Shown: one piece after another, positions 10,193-20,155 of the stretch
Position numbering within the stretch: position 1 is the first letter of the stretch
Layout: every line of letters begins with the position of its first letter
From: Symbiodinium natans
Lineage: Eukaryota; Sar; Dinophyceae; Suessiales; Symbiodiniaceae
Length of the DNA stretch: 64,000 nt
Assembly: GCA_905221605.1 (NCBI GenBank)
Contig: CAJNDS010000424.1
Coordinates: 188,478 to 252,477, forward strand
Reading direction: 5' to 3'
Translations under genes and position numbers: made by a program
Notes under the pieces: generated by a model
Told to the model about the DNA's origin: nothing
The model's input: the letters and a program-made list of their open reading frames with translations, nothing else
Database searches by the model: none

Positions 10193-10588
10193 GTTTAGGG
10201 TTTAGGGTTTAGGGTTTAGGGTTTAGGGTTTCGGAAGAATCTTCCTTCAATCCCTCATGGGTAGTTCTCTACATTCGGGCACCCTGTCTGTGTTTTTGCT
10301 TGAAGGGTGCCGTGCTATGTGTAGGACCCAAAAAGGAACCCTAATTCCACCCAATTTAGAATTGGAGCCAAAATTCCCTGATATATCCCCAAACATCTTG
10401 AAACTACTCGTCGCGAACGTCAACCCACGGCCAAATAAAGGAAGCTTCACCTGAGAGCACACGCTGCTACTGGATTTGCTGCTCCAGGGTTTGGGGTAGC
10501 AGCCGTTAAAGCCCTAAACCCTAAACCCTGAGCCCGAAGCCCTAATCTCTAAACTCTAAACCCTAAGCCCTAAACCCTAAACGTCCAG

Positions 10589-10664
10589 CATGGCTGAAGA
10601 AGAATACTGTGAGGTGGAGGCGACCGAAGAGAGCTTGCAGCAGTTAGGCGAGAGCGTGAAGAAG
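10589..10664 (+). CDS. REJ-like gene, exon
   Basis: Begins after AACGTCCAG, directly behind a CCCTAAA array. Reads MAEEEYCEVEATEESLQQLG then ESVKK, and ends AAGAAG before a GC donor in phase 0. Acidic helical segment. Confidence 0.55.
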
Positions 10665-10739
10665 GCCGTGTGCTGTTGATTGCATTTTCTTTGCGGGTTT
10701 AGGGTTTAGGGTTTAGGGTTTAGGGTTTAGGGTCTTTGT

Positions 10740-10843
10740 AGCGTGGTACCCTTTACATTTTTTTTTCGTTCTGGGTTCCCTTGTAAAGTAACCAACCCCC
10801 AAACAGGGTGCCCTTATTATGATGTAGTTACTGGGCTACCAAG
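10740..10843. mobile_element. Introner-like TIR element (family C), copy 2
   Basis: Starts GCGTGGTACCC and ends AGTTACTGGGCTACCAAG. The central part (GGTTCCCTTGTAAAGTAACC, then AGGGTGCCCTTAT) aligns with copies at 1500 and 16043. It is nested in the intron 10665-11039. Confidence 0.6.
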
Positions 10844-11039
10844 ATTGCGTTTTTCCTGTGCTCTTTCTTCTTCAGTTTTGAGGCTTTGGCCGTCAATCCT
10901 GAACCCTTTGTACAACCGAAACCTCGAAAACTAAGCCCAACACCCTAAACCCTAAACCCTAAACCCAAAACCCCAAACCCTAAACCCTAAACCCTAAACC
11001 CCTAAACCCAGCAAGGGGCACCCCAAAGCCTTGCTCCAG

Positions 11040-11148
11040 GTCGTGGTCTCCACCGGAGGGGCGGCTGATGAGTCCGCGCTGACGCGCGCGGCCGACGTGC
11101 TTGGAAGCTGCCGGCTCCTCAGAGCCGGCGCGAGTGGGAGAAGTGTTG
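11040..11148 (+). CDS. REJ-like gene, exon
   Basis: After TTGCTCCAG, in phase 0 with the exon ending at 10664; reads VVVSTGGAADESALTRAADV then LGSCRLLRAGAS. The right boundary is within about ten bases of the TTTAGGG array. An upstream acceptor would put a stop in frame, so this one is preferred. Confidence 0.5.
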
Positions 11149-11159
11149 GGTTTAGGGTT

Positions 11160-11195
11160 TAGGGTTTAGGGTTTAGGGTTTAGGGTTTAGGGTTG
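11160..11195. repeat. TTTAGGG array after an exon
   Basis: Several uninterrupted TTTAGGG units directly following the coding segment that ends near 11148, typical of the exon-right side in this window. Confidence 0.9.
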
Positions 11196-11622
11196 AAGTG
11201 TTTGGGGGGGTGGACCCTCAACCCCCAAGCCCGGTTCGGACAGCACCAGGATGGACTATTTATGGGGCTGTTCATGGGGGTTATAGGGCCGAATTGCCCA
11301 TCCTGGCATGTGCCCAAGCTTCCAGAGCAGCGCGCGTGCGATGCGTGCCCAAGGTCTTGACTTGGCGCTGCCCTTCGGAAGCACTTCTAGTGGAAGCGCC
11401 CGCTGCGGGGGGGGGTGGAGGGGTTTGGATGTTATTAGCCCGAAACCCTAGACCCTACATAGGGTTGAGAAGTTTAGGTTAATGTGCTTGTGCCCTGCTC
11501 CTTGTGCCCCAGACCCAAACCCTGAACCCTCACCCTCTGCCAGTTTAGGGTTTAGGGTTTAGGGTTTAGGGTTTAGGGTTTAGGGTTTAGGGTTTAGGGT
11601 TTAGGGGCGCGACGTTGGGCAG

Positions 11623-11685
11623 GAACGCGAGCGAGACCGGCGTGTCCTCGTCCGCGGGCACCTCCATCCTCGTCCCTTGCCGGGT
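11623..11685 (+). CDS. REJ-like gene, candidate exon
   Basis: Reads NASETGVSSSAGTSILVPCR after TTGGGCAG. The style (Asn-rich, then Ile-Leu-Val-Pro) would fit a segment near a GPS cleavage region, but two frames are open. Downstream sequence to 12.7 kb shows no convincing exon, so the end of the gene is not identified. Confidence 0.3.
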
Positions 11686-11699
11686 CTTAATCGCAATTT

Positions 11700-12750
11700 T
11701 GGTTTCGGGTTGGGGGTTTAGGGTTTAGGGTTTAGGGGTTTAGGGATTTAGGGGTTTAGGGGTTCTTAGGGGTTTAGGGGTTTGGGGGTTTAGGGTTTTA
11801 GGGGTTTAGGGGTTTGGGGTTTATCCTGAACTCCTGAACTCCCCAACCGCAAGCTCCTTGAACTCCTAAGCCCAACTGAACTCAGGGCTACTAGGTAGTG
11901 TGTCGTGATGTTTTGAGTTTAAGAGGATCTGGCTCAGAACATATTCAGAGGGAATCAAGGGCAAACCTAGGCAAGCATCGTGACAATCGGGAAGAGCTCC
12001 GGGGACGCTTTGGAGGACGACGGGGCGACGTGGACTGCACAAAAGGAGAGTTGAATGGGAAGGAGGAGGAACCCTCAACCCTAAACCCTAACCCTAAACC
12101 CTAAACCCCAAACCCTAAACCCCAAACCCTAAAGCCCCTGTACTGGGAACCCTTCAGGGGATGCTGTGCAAGGCTATATAAGGATGGCCTGGGTGTAGGG
12201 GTTGGAGGAACTTTCTGGAGTCTGATGGTTTTTGCTTGTTGGGGTGTAGGAGATTTGGGCATGCGCACGGATGAGACTTGGAGTGAATGGGGCACGGCGT
12301 GTATGGGCTTCAGGTCTAGACAGCCCCGAGGCTGGTTGGTGGCTTAAGTGTGTCCAGCAACTCCAGTTTCGAGCAGGCCGTGCTCCCACAGAGTCTCTAC
12401 GACTCCGGTCAAGAAGGTCCCAGCAACCCTAAACCCTAACCCCTGAACCCTCTTCTCTCCTGCCTTTTCAAACCCTAACCCCCCCCCCCCCCCGCCCAAA
12501 GCCCCATGCTCCCTAAGTCTTCGACTCTGAAGACCCAAAGCCCCCCCCCTTCGAGCAACGCTTTCTACCCCGCCCCTCCTTTTCAGGTGCCCAAGATAAG
12601 ACCAAAAACGCCCTCAATTGAGGCTTGTTTGGGCCTTACTTTGGGGTCGGCTGGGGGGGGATGACCCTCGGCTCCGAGCCAAAAGCCCTCAGCCCGTTGC
12701 CCCCTGACCCTTGGTTCGTAGCATGCATCCGCTTCTTTTGGGAAGTTACA
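11700..12750. other. Spacer with degenerate telomere-like repeats
   Basis: G-strand variants with an extra G (TTTAGGGG) at 11715-11825, C-strand variants at 12077-12135, and short C homopolymers near 12480 and 12540. I see no reliable exon. The promoter and 5' UTR of DIM1 should lie in its right part. Confidence 0.6.
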
Positions 12751-12760
12751 GTAGGCTTGC

Positions 12761-12778
12761 AAGCCATTTTCGCTCGAG
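12761..12778 (+). promoter_or_regulatory. Possible relict dinoflagellate spliced leader in the DIM1 5' UTR
   Basis: AAGCCATTTTCGCTCGAG differs at three of 18 positions from the last 18 bases of the 22-nt dinoflagellate spliced leader as I recall it. It lies 48 bp upstream of the DIM1 ATG. TTACAG at 12745-12750 could serve as a trans-splice acceptor just before it. Relict leaders are known signs of genes reinserted from trans-spliced mRNA. Confidence 0.45.
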
Positions 12779-12825
12779 CTGAGCTCGAGATGTGATCAGC
12801 CACCGGCTAGCCCCAGGCGCGCGGA

Positions 12826-14774
12826 ATGGCCAAGGTGAAGAAGCAGAACTTGAAGAAGAAAGCCAACCAGGGAAAGTCTGCCACCAAGGGCAAGCCCGGC
12901 AAAAGTCAAGGTGCGGGGGGAGGTGGAACCGGAGTCCCGACCAACAAGAAATTCGGGCAGCACCTGCTTCGCAACCCCGGAATCGTTGACAAGATCCTGG
13001 CTGCTGCGGACCTCAAGCCGAGTGACACCGCCTTTGAGATCGGTCCTGGAACAGGCAACCTTACGCTCAAGCTGGTCGAGAGCTGCAAGAAGGCTTGGCA
13101 GTGCAGTTGGTGGCCTTTTGTCCTTGATTTTTGGTTTCTATAAGTTCTCTCTATGTAAAGTACCACTGAAAACGGGTACCCTTATCATGACATGGTTGCT
13201 GGGCTTCTAGGCTCCCTTATTTAAGGCCACCTTATCATAGTTGGTTCTTGGGCTACGATACCCTCAAAACAGGGCACCCTTATCATACTCTGCTTCTTGG
13301 GCTACTAAACCCTTAGTAAGGGGGGGCACCCTTATCATAATATCCCTAAACCCTAAATCCTAAACCCTAAACCCTAAACCCTAAACCATGGTATTCTTGG
13401 GCTACGAAGAAGCAGGTCATCGCCTGTGAGATCGACCCGCGCATGGCCGCAGAGGTCCGCAAGCGGATCGCCTCCACGGGCCGCACCAACCTGGAGGTCA
13501 AAGAAAACGACGTCCTGCGAGAGAAGCTGGGGTTTCTTTTGTGTTAGGGTTTAGGGTTTAGGGTTTAGGGTTTAGGGTTTAGGGTTTAGGGTTTAGGGTT
13601 TAGGGTGTAGGGTGTAGGGTGTAGGGTTTAGGGTTTAGGGTGGGTTTCTTTTGTGGTGCTTGTTTTTCTTGTTCTCGGGAAATCTCTTAAAGGTCCTAAT
13701 GTGCTTAAATAAAAGCTGGGGGCTTTCTTGGTGCTTGGATTTACTTGAAGGTCTTTTGCCAGGTAAGCAGGGTTTTTTGCATATGGTTCTTATAGTGTGT
13801 GTGTGTGTGTGTGTGTATGTATATATATATATATCATCTGCATCATTCGCCAGGAAGTGGCCCATCTTCGATGTCTGCGTGGCAAACTTGCCCTATCAGA
13901 TATCCTCACCATTCACTTTCAAGCTGCTGGCACATCGCCCCGCCTTCCGGTGTGCCGTACTCATGTTCCAGAAAGAGTTTGCCGAGCGATTGATCGCCAA
14001 AGTCGGTGAGTCTCAGTACGGACGCCTCGCCGTCAACACCAGCTTGTTTGTAAAGGTTACCTGCGTCTGCAAGGTTGGGCGAATGAACTTCACGCCACCT
14101 CCTGAAGTAGACTCGATGGTCGTGAAGATCGTGCCGAGATTTCCGCCGATCGAAGTCGACTTTCGAGAATGGGATGGCTTAATGCGGATTTGTTTTGGGC
14201 GAAAGCGTAAGACCCTGCGATCGTCATTTTGCATGTCCTACACGTTAAAGACGCTGGAGGACAACTACACCACCTGGTGTGCATTAACAGGCTGCAAGCC
14301 GGACAGGAGAAACATGAAGGACAAAGTGGTGGAAGTCTTGGCAGCCTTGAAATTGTCTGACAAGCGTGCCATCAAGATTGACTTAGACACCTACTTCAAG
14401 CTTCTCCTGGAGTTCAACACGCGCGGCATCCATTTCACGAACGTCAACGTGGGTACGAAGATTGGTGAGTCCGATGCGCCGCAGCTGCCAGATGATCTCT
14501 TCATGGATGAGGACCGTGGGACATTTTCATATTTCCCCTTATTATTGGGTTCAAGAGTCGGATAGTCTTTAGGAATAGTTTTCAGGGGGTCTTCAGGGCC
14601 ATCCCTAATCCCTAAACCCTAAACCCTAAACCCTCAACCCTAAACCCTAAACCCTAAACCCCAAACCCTAAACCCTAAACCCTAAACTAACCCTAAACCC
14701 TAAACCCTAAACCCTAAACCCTAGTCTTCATTGATGAGGACAATGAAGACGGTGATGAGGACATGGAGCAATGA
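12826..14774 (+). CDS. DIM1: 18S rRNA (adenine-N6,N6) dimethyltransferase, DIM1/KsgA family, four exons
   Basis: Dimethylates two adjacent adenines in the 3'-terminal hairpin of 18S rRNA using S-adenosylmethionine, and takes part in 40S maturation in the nucleolus. Exons: 12826-13092, 13413-13531, 13854-14511, 14739-14774. They total 1080 bases (359 codons plus TGA) and all phases agree. Introns are GC-AG (320 bp), GT-AG (322 bp) and GA-AG (227 bp). A Lys-rich N-terminal tail (residues 1-40) precedes KKFGQHLL. The SAM motif EIGPGTGNLT is near residue 75, acidic motif CEIDPR near 93, and catalytic NLPYQISSPF near 140. The C-terminal domain includes PPPEVDSMVV and REWDGLMRICF, then an acidic tail ending EDMEQ. 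It is slightly longer than animal and yeast homologues because of both tails. The ATG chosen is the first one giving the basic tail. The gene looks intact. Confidence 0.93.
13093..13412 (+). other. DIM1 intron 1 built from introner-like element remnants
   Basis: GC-AG intron. Its first half resembles family C elements (ACTGAAAACGGGTACCCTTA, then GGTTGCTGGGCTTCTAG). Three more 3'-end-like pieces with TTCTTGGGCTAC follow. The last of them forms the acceptor itself, GGGCTACGAAGAAG. AAGAAG occurs on both exon borders. A short CCCTAAA array lies near the 3' end (about 13345-13386). Confidence 0.65.
13532..13853 (+). other. DIM1 intron 2 with TTTAGGG array and TG/TA microsatellite
   Basis: GT-AG intron. 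TTTAGGG repeats fill about 13540-13640 next to the donor, some varied to TGTAGGG. (TG)n then (TA)n occupies 13796-13834 before the acceptor CGCCAG. Confidence 0.8.
14512..14738 (+). other. DIM1 intron 3 flanked by a 15-bp exon-sequence duplication
   Basis: TTCATGGATGAGGAC (14500-14514) at the donor side is repeated as TTCATTGATGAGGAC (14727-14741) at the acceptor side, with 14 of 15 identical. The intron interior holds a dispersed element (family H, 14522-14608) and a CCCTAAA array (14606-14723). Confidence 0.8.
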
Positions 14775-14819
14775 GACTGTTCCCTCTCCGTCGGCATGGA
14801 CAGCATCGCAGCAGGCCCT

Positions 14820-14918
14820 AAACCCTAAACCCCTAAACCCCTAAACCCCTAAACCCCTAAACCCCTAAACCCCTAAACCCCTAAACCCCTAAACCCCTAA
14901 ACCCCTAAACCCTAAACC
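14820..14918. repeat. Homogeneous 8-bp CCCCTAAA array
   Basis: About ten units with four Cs instead of three, downstream of the DIM1 stop codon. A similar 8-bp version lies at 4107-4205. Such local homogeneity points to expansion in place. Confidence 0.9.
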
Positions 14919-15014
14919 CTTGGTGGACATCAGATGGCCATCTCTCACTGCCCGAAGACAGAGGGCTCGAGTAGAGATCCGGCAAGAAGCGCGAGCCTCC
15001 GCCTGACAAAAGTC

Positions 15015-15760
15015 TAAAAGGTTTAGGGTTTAGGGTTTAGGGTTTAGGGTTTAGGGTTTAGGGTTTAGGGTTTAGGGACCCTAACCCCCTGAACCCGAAA
15101 CCGAAACCTAGCCCTTTGGCGCCCCACAACCCTGCCGCTCAAGAGCCCTCCAGCCCCAAAGCCCGACTTGCAACACAGCAGCCTGATTTGGCCAATAGAG
15201 CCTAAACCCCTAAAACCCTAGGTCTAGGGTGAGGCTGCGCCAACAGGCCCTAAAAGGCCTTCTCAAGAGGCCTGAAAGTCCTACCGTGAATACTTGAAAG
15301 CCTTAAACCCTGATAACCTTAAACCCTAAAAACTTAAAACCATAAAGCCCTCAGCCCTAAAACCCTAAAGCCCGAAGCCCTAAACCCTAACCCGCCCTAA
15401 AGCCTGAAGCCCCAAAAACCTCAACCTTCCCTCTTTAGGGGATCCGAAGTACGGGCCCTGAATTTGGGTCCCCTGTTTAACAACACTCAACACACAATAA
15501 GGCCCATTCTTCAGATCCCTTTGCATCCCCGTAAGCAGGTTCCCCCCCCCCCCTGCCCCAAAAAAAAAAAAAGAGAGAGAGGTTATTTAGGGGTAACTAA
15601 GCCTAATTCAAGTCATTTAAGGGGAAACCTAGTAGGCGGGATAGTACAGAGGGGGGTAGACCCTAAACCCTAAACCCTAAACCCTAAACCCTAAACCCTA
15701 AACCCTAAACCCTAAACCCTAAACCCTAAACCCTAAACCCTAAACAAGGGCCCATGGTTC
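15015..15760. other. Spacer dominated by telomere-like repeats
   Basis: TTTAGGG array at 15020-15077, degenerate CCCTAAA-like text to 15420, an A-rich/AG-rich stretch near 15560, and a near-perfect CCCTAAA array at 15660-15745. No convincing exon. Confidence 0.7.
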
Positions 15761-15769
15761 CAACCTCAG

Positions 15770-15853
15770 ACTTTGCGCCTCAAGCGCCGAAGGTCCAGAG
15801 TGTGAGCTCCAAGTTGGTGTCCCTGATCTCCGACCTGGGGCAGGCCTCTTCGG
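15770..15853 (+). CDS. Unidentified gene, candidate exon
   Basis: After CCTCAG the frame reads FAPQAPKVQSVSSKLVSLIS, then DLGQASS. It ends directly at GTTTAGGG as donor, between a left C-array and a right G-array, as for proven exons. No family recognised; possibly one chain with 16384 and 16829, but phases were not settled. Confidence 0.4.
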
Positions 15854-16042
15854 GTTTAGGGTTTAGGGTTCAGGGTTTAGGGTTTAGGGTTTGGGGTTTA
15901 GGGTTTAGGGTTTAGGGTTTAGCACTCCAAAGCCCAAACACAATTCGAAACCCTAATGCCGAAACCCCAGTGCCTCAAGCCGGATCCTTTCCGCCACTCG
16001 CGGTTGGCTCGGGGTTTGGAGGTTTGCGGCGGCCGCCTCAAC

Positions 16043-16153
16043 TTGGTAACCCAGTGGTACCCTGTACCCTTTTTTTTTGGTTATGGGCTCCCTTAGCAAA
16101 TAGCCAACCCCAAAAAGTGTGCCCTTGTTAGAATATGGTTACTGAGCTACTAA
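16043..16153. mobile_element. Introner-like TIR element (family C), copy 3
   Basis: Starts TTGGTAACCCAGTGG and ends GGTTACTGAGCTACTAAG. TCAAC occurs on both flanks, a possible 5-bp target duplication. The interior aligns with copies 1 and 2. Confidence 0.65.
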
Positions 16154-16383
16154 GTCAACTCTAGATCGCAAACCCGAATCCCTAATCCCTAAAGCCGAAG
16201 CCCTAAAAACCCGAAACTCAAAGCCCGAAACCCCAAAACCCTAAATCCTCAACCCTAAACCCTAAACCGCAAACCCTCAACCCTGAACCTTGAACCCTAA
16301 ACCCTAGACCCCAAACCCCAAACCCTAAGCCCTAAACACCAAACCTGAAACCCGAAACCCTAAACCCTAAACCCTCTAAACAG

Positions 16384-16431
16384 GCGGCCTCCAAGTCCTT
16401 GGAAGCAGGGGAGCTGCAGGACCCCATCCAT
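16384..16431 (+). CDS. Unidentified gene, weak exon candidate
   Basis: Following AAACAG the frame AASKSLEAGELQDPIH is open. It sits between CCCTAAA (left) and TTTAGGG (right) arrays. Very short. Confidence 0.3.
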
Positions 16432-16828
16432 GTTTTGGGGTCTCAATCGCTTAAGAGGTTTAGGGTTTAGGGTTTAGGGTGCAGGGGTGTGGGTTTTGGT
16501 TTAGTTTCGTTTTTGTAATGTTCAGGGTGTTTTTGGCTTCGGGGTTTAAGCTTTAAGCGGGGTACCGAGGGCTTCAAGCCCCTCACCTCTGGTTTCGGCT
16601 TCGATTTTGCACCCGGTTTGGGTGTAGGGCGCAGGGTTTAGGCTTCTGGTCCCGAAAACTGTTTCAGTTCCCGGTTTTGAGCAGTCTACTGTCCGTATCT
16701 ACAAAGGGATCGTTTGGGGGCTCTTGGCATTTTTTTCAAATAGGGATTCCCCTAGTACACAAAAGAACCCGAAGACACCCGCTAAACCCTACACCCTAAA
16801 CCCTAAACCCTAAACCCCACACTCGAGG

Positions 16829-16910
16829 AGCTGAACTCTGTGGACGAGACCACCGGGGAGGGCGTCAAGCTGGCGGTCTCGAAGGAGTCGGCATCCGAGG
16901 ATCGGGAGGG
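16829..16910 (+). CDS. Unidentified gene, candidate exon
   Basis: Reads ELNSVDETTGEGVKLAVSKE, then SASEDRE, after CTCGAG. Acidic/hydrophilic segment, right of a CCCTAAA array; ends at a G-rich tract. Family unknown. Confidence 0.35.
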
Positions 16911-16997
16911 GTGGGGGTTGGGGGGGGGGGGGGGGCAGATCAGGAGCATGCCTATATCCCCCTTGGAAAATTACTTTAAGTTTGTTGTTTATATAAA

Positions 16998-17096
16998 TTG
17001 TCTATATCCCCCTTGGGAATTATATTTTTGTTTTATATAAAACCCAAGAGGATGTTAGAAACATCGTTTTTATTCAGGTTCTAAGGGGAGTATAGA
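16998..17096. mobile_element. MITE-like element, family B, copy 1
   Basis: About 98 bp from CTATATCCCCCTTGGGAAT to AGGTTCTAAGGGGAGTATAG; the ends are inverted copies (CTATAyyCCCCTT). An internal block ATATAAAACCCAAGAGGAT is shared with copies at about 41191-41286 and 62827-62922. Confidence 0.6.
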
Positions 17097-17166
17097 TGTA
17101 GTAGTGACAGGGTGTTTCTGAAAGTAGGGGGGGGGGGGCACCTTCTTGGGGTTTCTACTTTTTTTT

Positions 17167-17181
17167 TGGGGGGGGGGGGGG

Positions 17182-17220
<39 letters not shown>
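17167..17220. repeat. Long poly-G tract with one C
   Basis: About 50 G residues broken by a single C. Could form G-quadruplexes and is prone to assembly error. It creates false polyglycine and polyproline frames. Confidence 0.9.
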
Positions 17221-17229
17221 CTATTTTCG

Positions 17230-19930
17230 GGGGGTCACCGATTTTTCGTAAACCCCCACAAGGTAGTCTTTCGCAGTGTTTACATGGGAAAAAGTACACT
17301 GTACATACGAAAACATTCTGACAGATGTGCGTACAAATAGATCGGGTCCACAAGTTGGAGAATGGGGGAACGGAATACTTAGAGGTTCAGGGTCCTTCTA
17401 ACCCCAAGTAGAACTGCACTTCGAATTCTAAGCCACCGAAGTCCTCTAAGTAGGTGATAAGTTAGACAGTTAGACTTGTGACTCTGCTTATAAGTACCCC
17501 TGAACCTCCAAAGTAGTCCTTGTTCATGTTGGTTGAGGGTTTTTGACCGTGAGCTCCATGACCCACTGGCTGCTTGGGCCAGGCAACTTCCAGCGGTGTC
17601 CAGCTGCAGCATGGCTTGCAAGCCCCCTAAACTCTAAACCCCAAACCCTGAACCCTAAACCCCAAACCCCAAACCCTAAACCCTAAACCCCAAACCTCAA
17701 ACCCCAAACCCTAAACCCTAAACCCGATCCGGGGTGTTTCCCCGAACCCTGGTCCCAGCTACCAGGACAAGCCTTGAGGCGTTGCGCCCCCCCCCCCCCC
17801 CCCCCCCCCACCACACCACCGCTTGTTGATGTAGCCGCCCAGGATGGCTATGGCGTTGGCCACGAACCCAAGCCTAAGAAACCCTAACTTGGGGTTCAGG
17901 GTTTAGGGTTTAGGGTTTGGGGTTTAGGGTTTAGGGTTCAGGATTTAGGGTTTAGGGTTTAGGGTTGACTGAACCCTAAAGTCCCAGAAGCGCAACGGCC
18001 CAAAGCCTGCATCCCAAGTACCCCAACATGGTCTTGAAGAAGGACTTGGCGCCGGTCATGCCCTCAGCCCTACCCTGAAGTCCTCAAGTCCCAAAGCCCT
18101 AAACCCCTCAAACCATGAACCGCTGAAACAACCCTGACGCCCTAAAGCCGAGACTCCCCCATAAACCCTAAACCCTGAACCCTAAACCCTAAACCCTGAA
18201 CCCTGAACCCTGACCCCTAAACCTTGTAAACCCCAAACCTTGTAAACCCCAAACCTTGTAAACCCTAAACCTTGTAAACCCTGAACCTTGTAAACCCTTA
18301 ACCTTGTAAACCCTAAACCTTGTAAACCCTAAACCCTAAACCCCCAAACCCTAAACCTCAAGGAAGCAGCTGTCGATCTCAGCTTCAGCCTTGGCGGGTC
18401 GGCGACTCGCTCAGACGTGTGATAGTATTGAGCTGCAAAGCACCGAGTGGCTGCTGCTGGGACTGCAAAGCCGAGGTTTTGGGGCTAGGGTATTTAGGGT
18501 TTAGGGTTTAGGGTTTAGGGTGTTTAGGGGTGTTAGGAGTTTTACAAGCTGTAGAGTTTCAGTGGGTTTCATCAGTCTTAGAACCTGACGAGCTTCCCCG
18601 GTTCAGTCCCGCCGAAGCCGAAGGAGGGGAGTCCTTAAACGCCTTCCAAAAGCTTCCCCTCTCTCCCCCCCCTCCCCCCCCCATCCCACCCCCAACATCC
18701 CCACCGCTTAAAGGCCCCTAAACCCTAAACCCTATAAACCCCTGAACACCTAAGAACTTCCCCTAAGTTCCCTTTGAAGCCCCCTCTTTTTGGAGTGGGC
18801 GGAGAGGGGAGACCTTGGAGAGCTTGGGATTCCGCAAGGTTCTTACAAGGCGCTGAGCCGCGAAGCACGCGCCCTCAAACCCCTCAACCCAAAACAGGCC
18901 TCTAACCCTAAATACCCGATAAACCTAAAAACCCTAAAAACCCCAAGAACCCTACAAACCCTGTAAAACCCCACAAACCCTAAACGCCCTAAACCCTAAA
19001 CCCAAAACCCTAAACCCTAAACCCTAAACCCTAAACCGGCCAAAGGAAGAGCAACCCGCACAGCTACGCCCGAAGCGTCCGGGGCGCCAACGGCACGGTG
19101 CCCGAGGATGCGGCGCCTTGGCAGCCTCAGGGCTTCAGGTGGGTTTAGGGTTTAGGGTTTAGGGTTTAGGGTTTAGGGTTTAGGGTTTAGGGTTTAGGGT
19201 TTAGGGTTAGTGATGGACTCTCTAGGGAACCAAGGCACCTTTCTACACTGCCCCACCACGTTCGAAGTTTGGGGCTTAGGGCTTGGGAACCGATGCCGAG
19301 CCAGCCCCCATGTCCCCTAGTGCGTCCCATATCCTGGTAGGATAAGGGGGACCCTTAAAAAGGGAGCCCTTCTTAACCCTCTTCTGGCTCTCTTAAACAG
19401 GGGCCTTATTCAGAGGGTCTATATCCCCAAGGGTCCCCCTAAATCCTATCCCCTACCATAATGGGTTGTAAGCTCGTGCCGCCTGTTCTGTGAACATTAC
19501 TCACTCTCGTTCTTGTTACGTGAAAGGATGTCCTGAACGTGGAGATTCGATTCTGCGGCAGATCAGTGCCTTGGGCCTTACTCTAGGTTCCTTGCAGGGT
19601 TTGGGGGTTAAGGTTTAGTTTTGGTATGTTTTTTCTTTGTTGGGGGGCGGGGGGGTCCTGCCTGGGATTTCGCAGGGCTTTGGTTTTGACATGTTTCCGT
19701 CTCGGCAGGAGGCTTACCCACTTAAGTGCCAAAATCTCAGTGGTCTAGGTATACCTTAAACATTGCAAGCCTCTGCAAGCCTCAAGTGTTTTTCTGCTGT
19801 TGAAATATCCATGGCGTCCGTCGCCCCGTGGCTCGAGATAGAGCGGAGATCCCGGATGGTCGCGTTAGCCACTTCGAGCTAAATCCTTGGTGCATACATG
19901 AACATCCCTTGATAGCGGACATATCCATGG
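17230..19930. other. Repeat-rich stretch without a firm gene
   Basis: Contains a family E remnant (about 17440-17520), poly-C near 17790, mixed C- and G-strand arrays, a Ser/Pro low-complexity segment near 18660 and a G-array at 19143-19206. Short open segments occur: HPKYPNMVLKKDLAPVM near 18010 (plus), with FVANAIAILGGYIN near 17850 as a minus-strand alternative, and SNPHSYARSVRGANGTVPED near 19055. None could be joined by phase. Confidence 0.5.
18205..18330. repeat. 15-bp tandem repeat
   Basis: About eight units of CTTGTAAACCCTAAA with C/T variation. A derived form of the telomere-like unit that has expanded as a longer period. Confidence 0.85.
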
Positions 19931-20018
19931 ACCATGGATGCACATATGCGTGCGTAGTTATGCTGGGGCCATGCTCATGACCTATGACGGGAAATGCTGC
20001 CAGTTTCGCATTTCAAGC

Positions 20019-20068
20019 TCTCTCTCTCTCTCTCTCTTTTTTTTCCCCTCTCCCTCTCTCTCTCTCTC
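20019..20068 (+). promoter_or_regulatory. Polypyrimidine tract upstream of the intronless gene
   Basis: A 50-bp (CT)n/T/C tract lies about 90 bp before the ATG at 20156. With a following AG (for example ATAG near 20131) it could act as the trans-splice acceptor region for spliced-leader addition. No other promoter signal is identifiable. Confidence 0.4.
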
Positions 20069-20155
20069 CACACGCACACACTGTTGCTGCGAAATCACTC
20101 GGCCATGCTGGCAACTGGCACCTCGTGCCCATAGCCGACTCGCCCCAAACCCAGC

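Noticed and set aside
9729-10205. Tyr/Ile/His-rich proteins on both strands
   Set aside because: They are translations of the TA/TG microsatellite. Only the short exon 10098-10192 within the plus frame is supported.
17081-17353. Polyproline and polyglycine proteins
   Set aside because: Read from the poly-G/poly-C tract.
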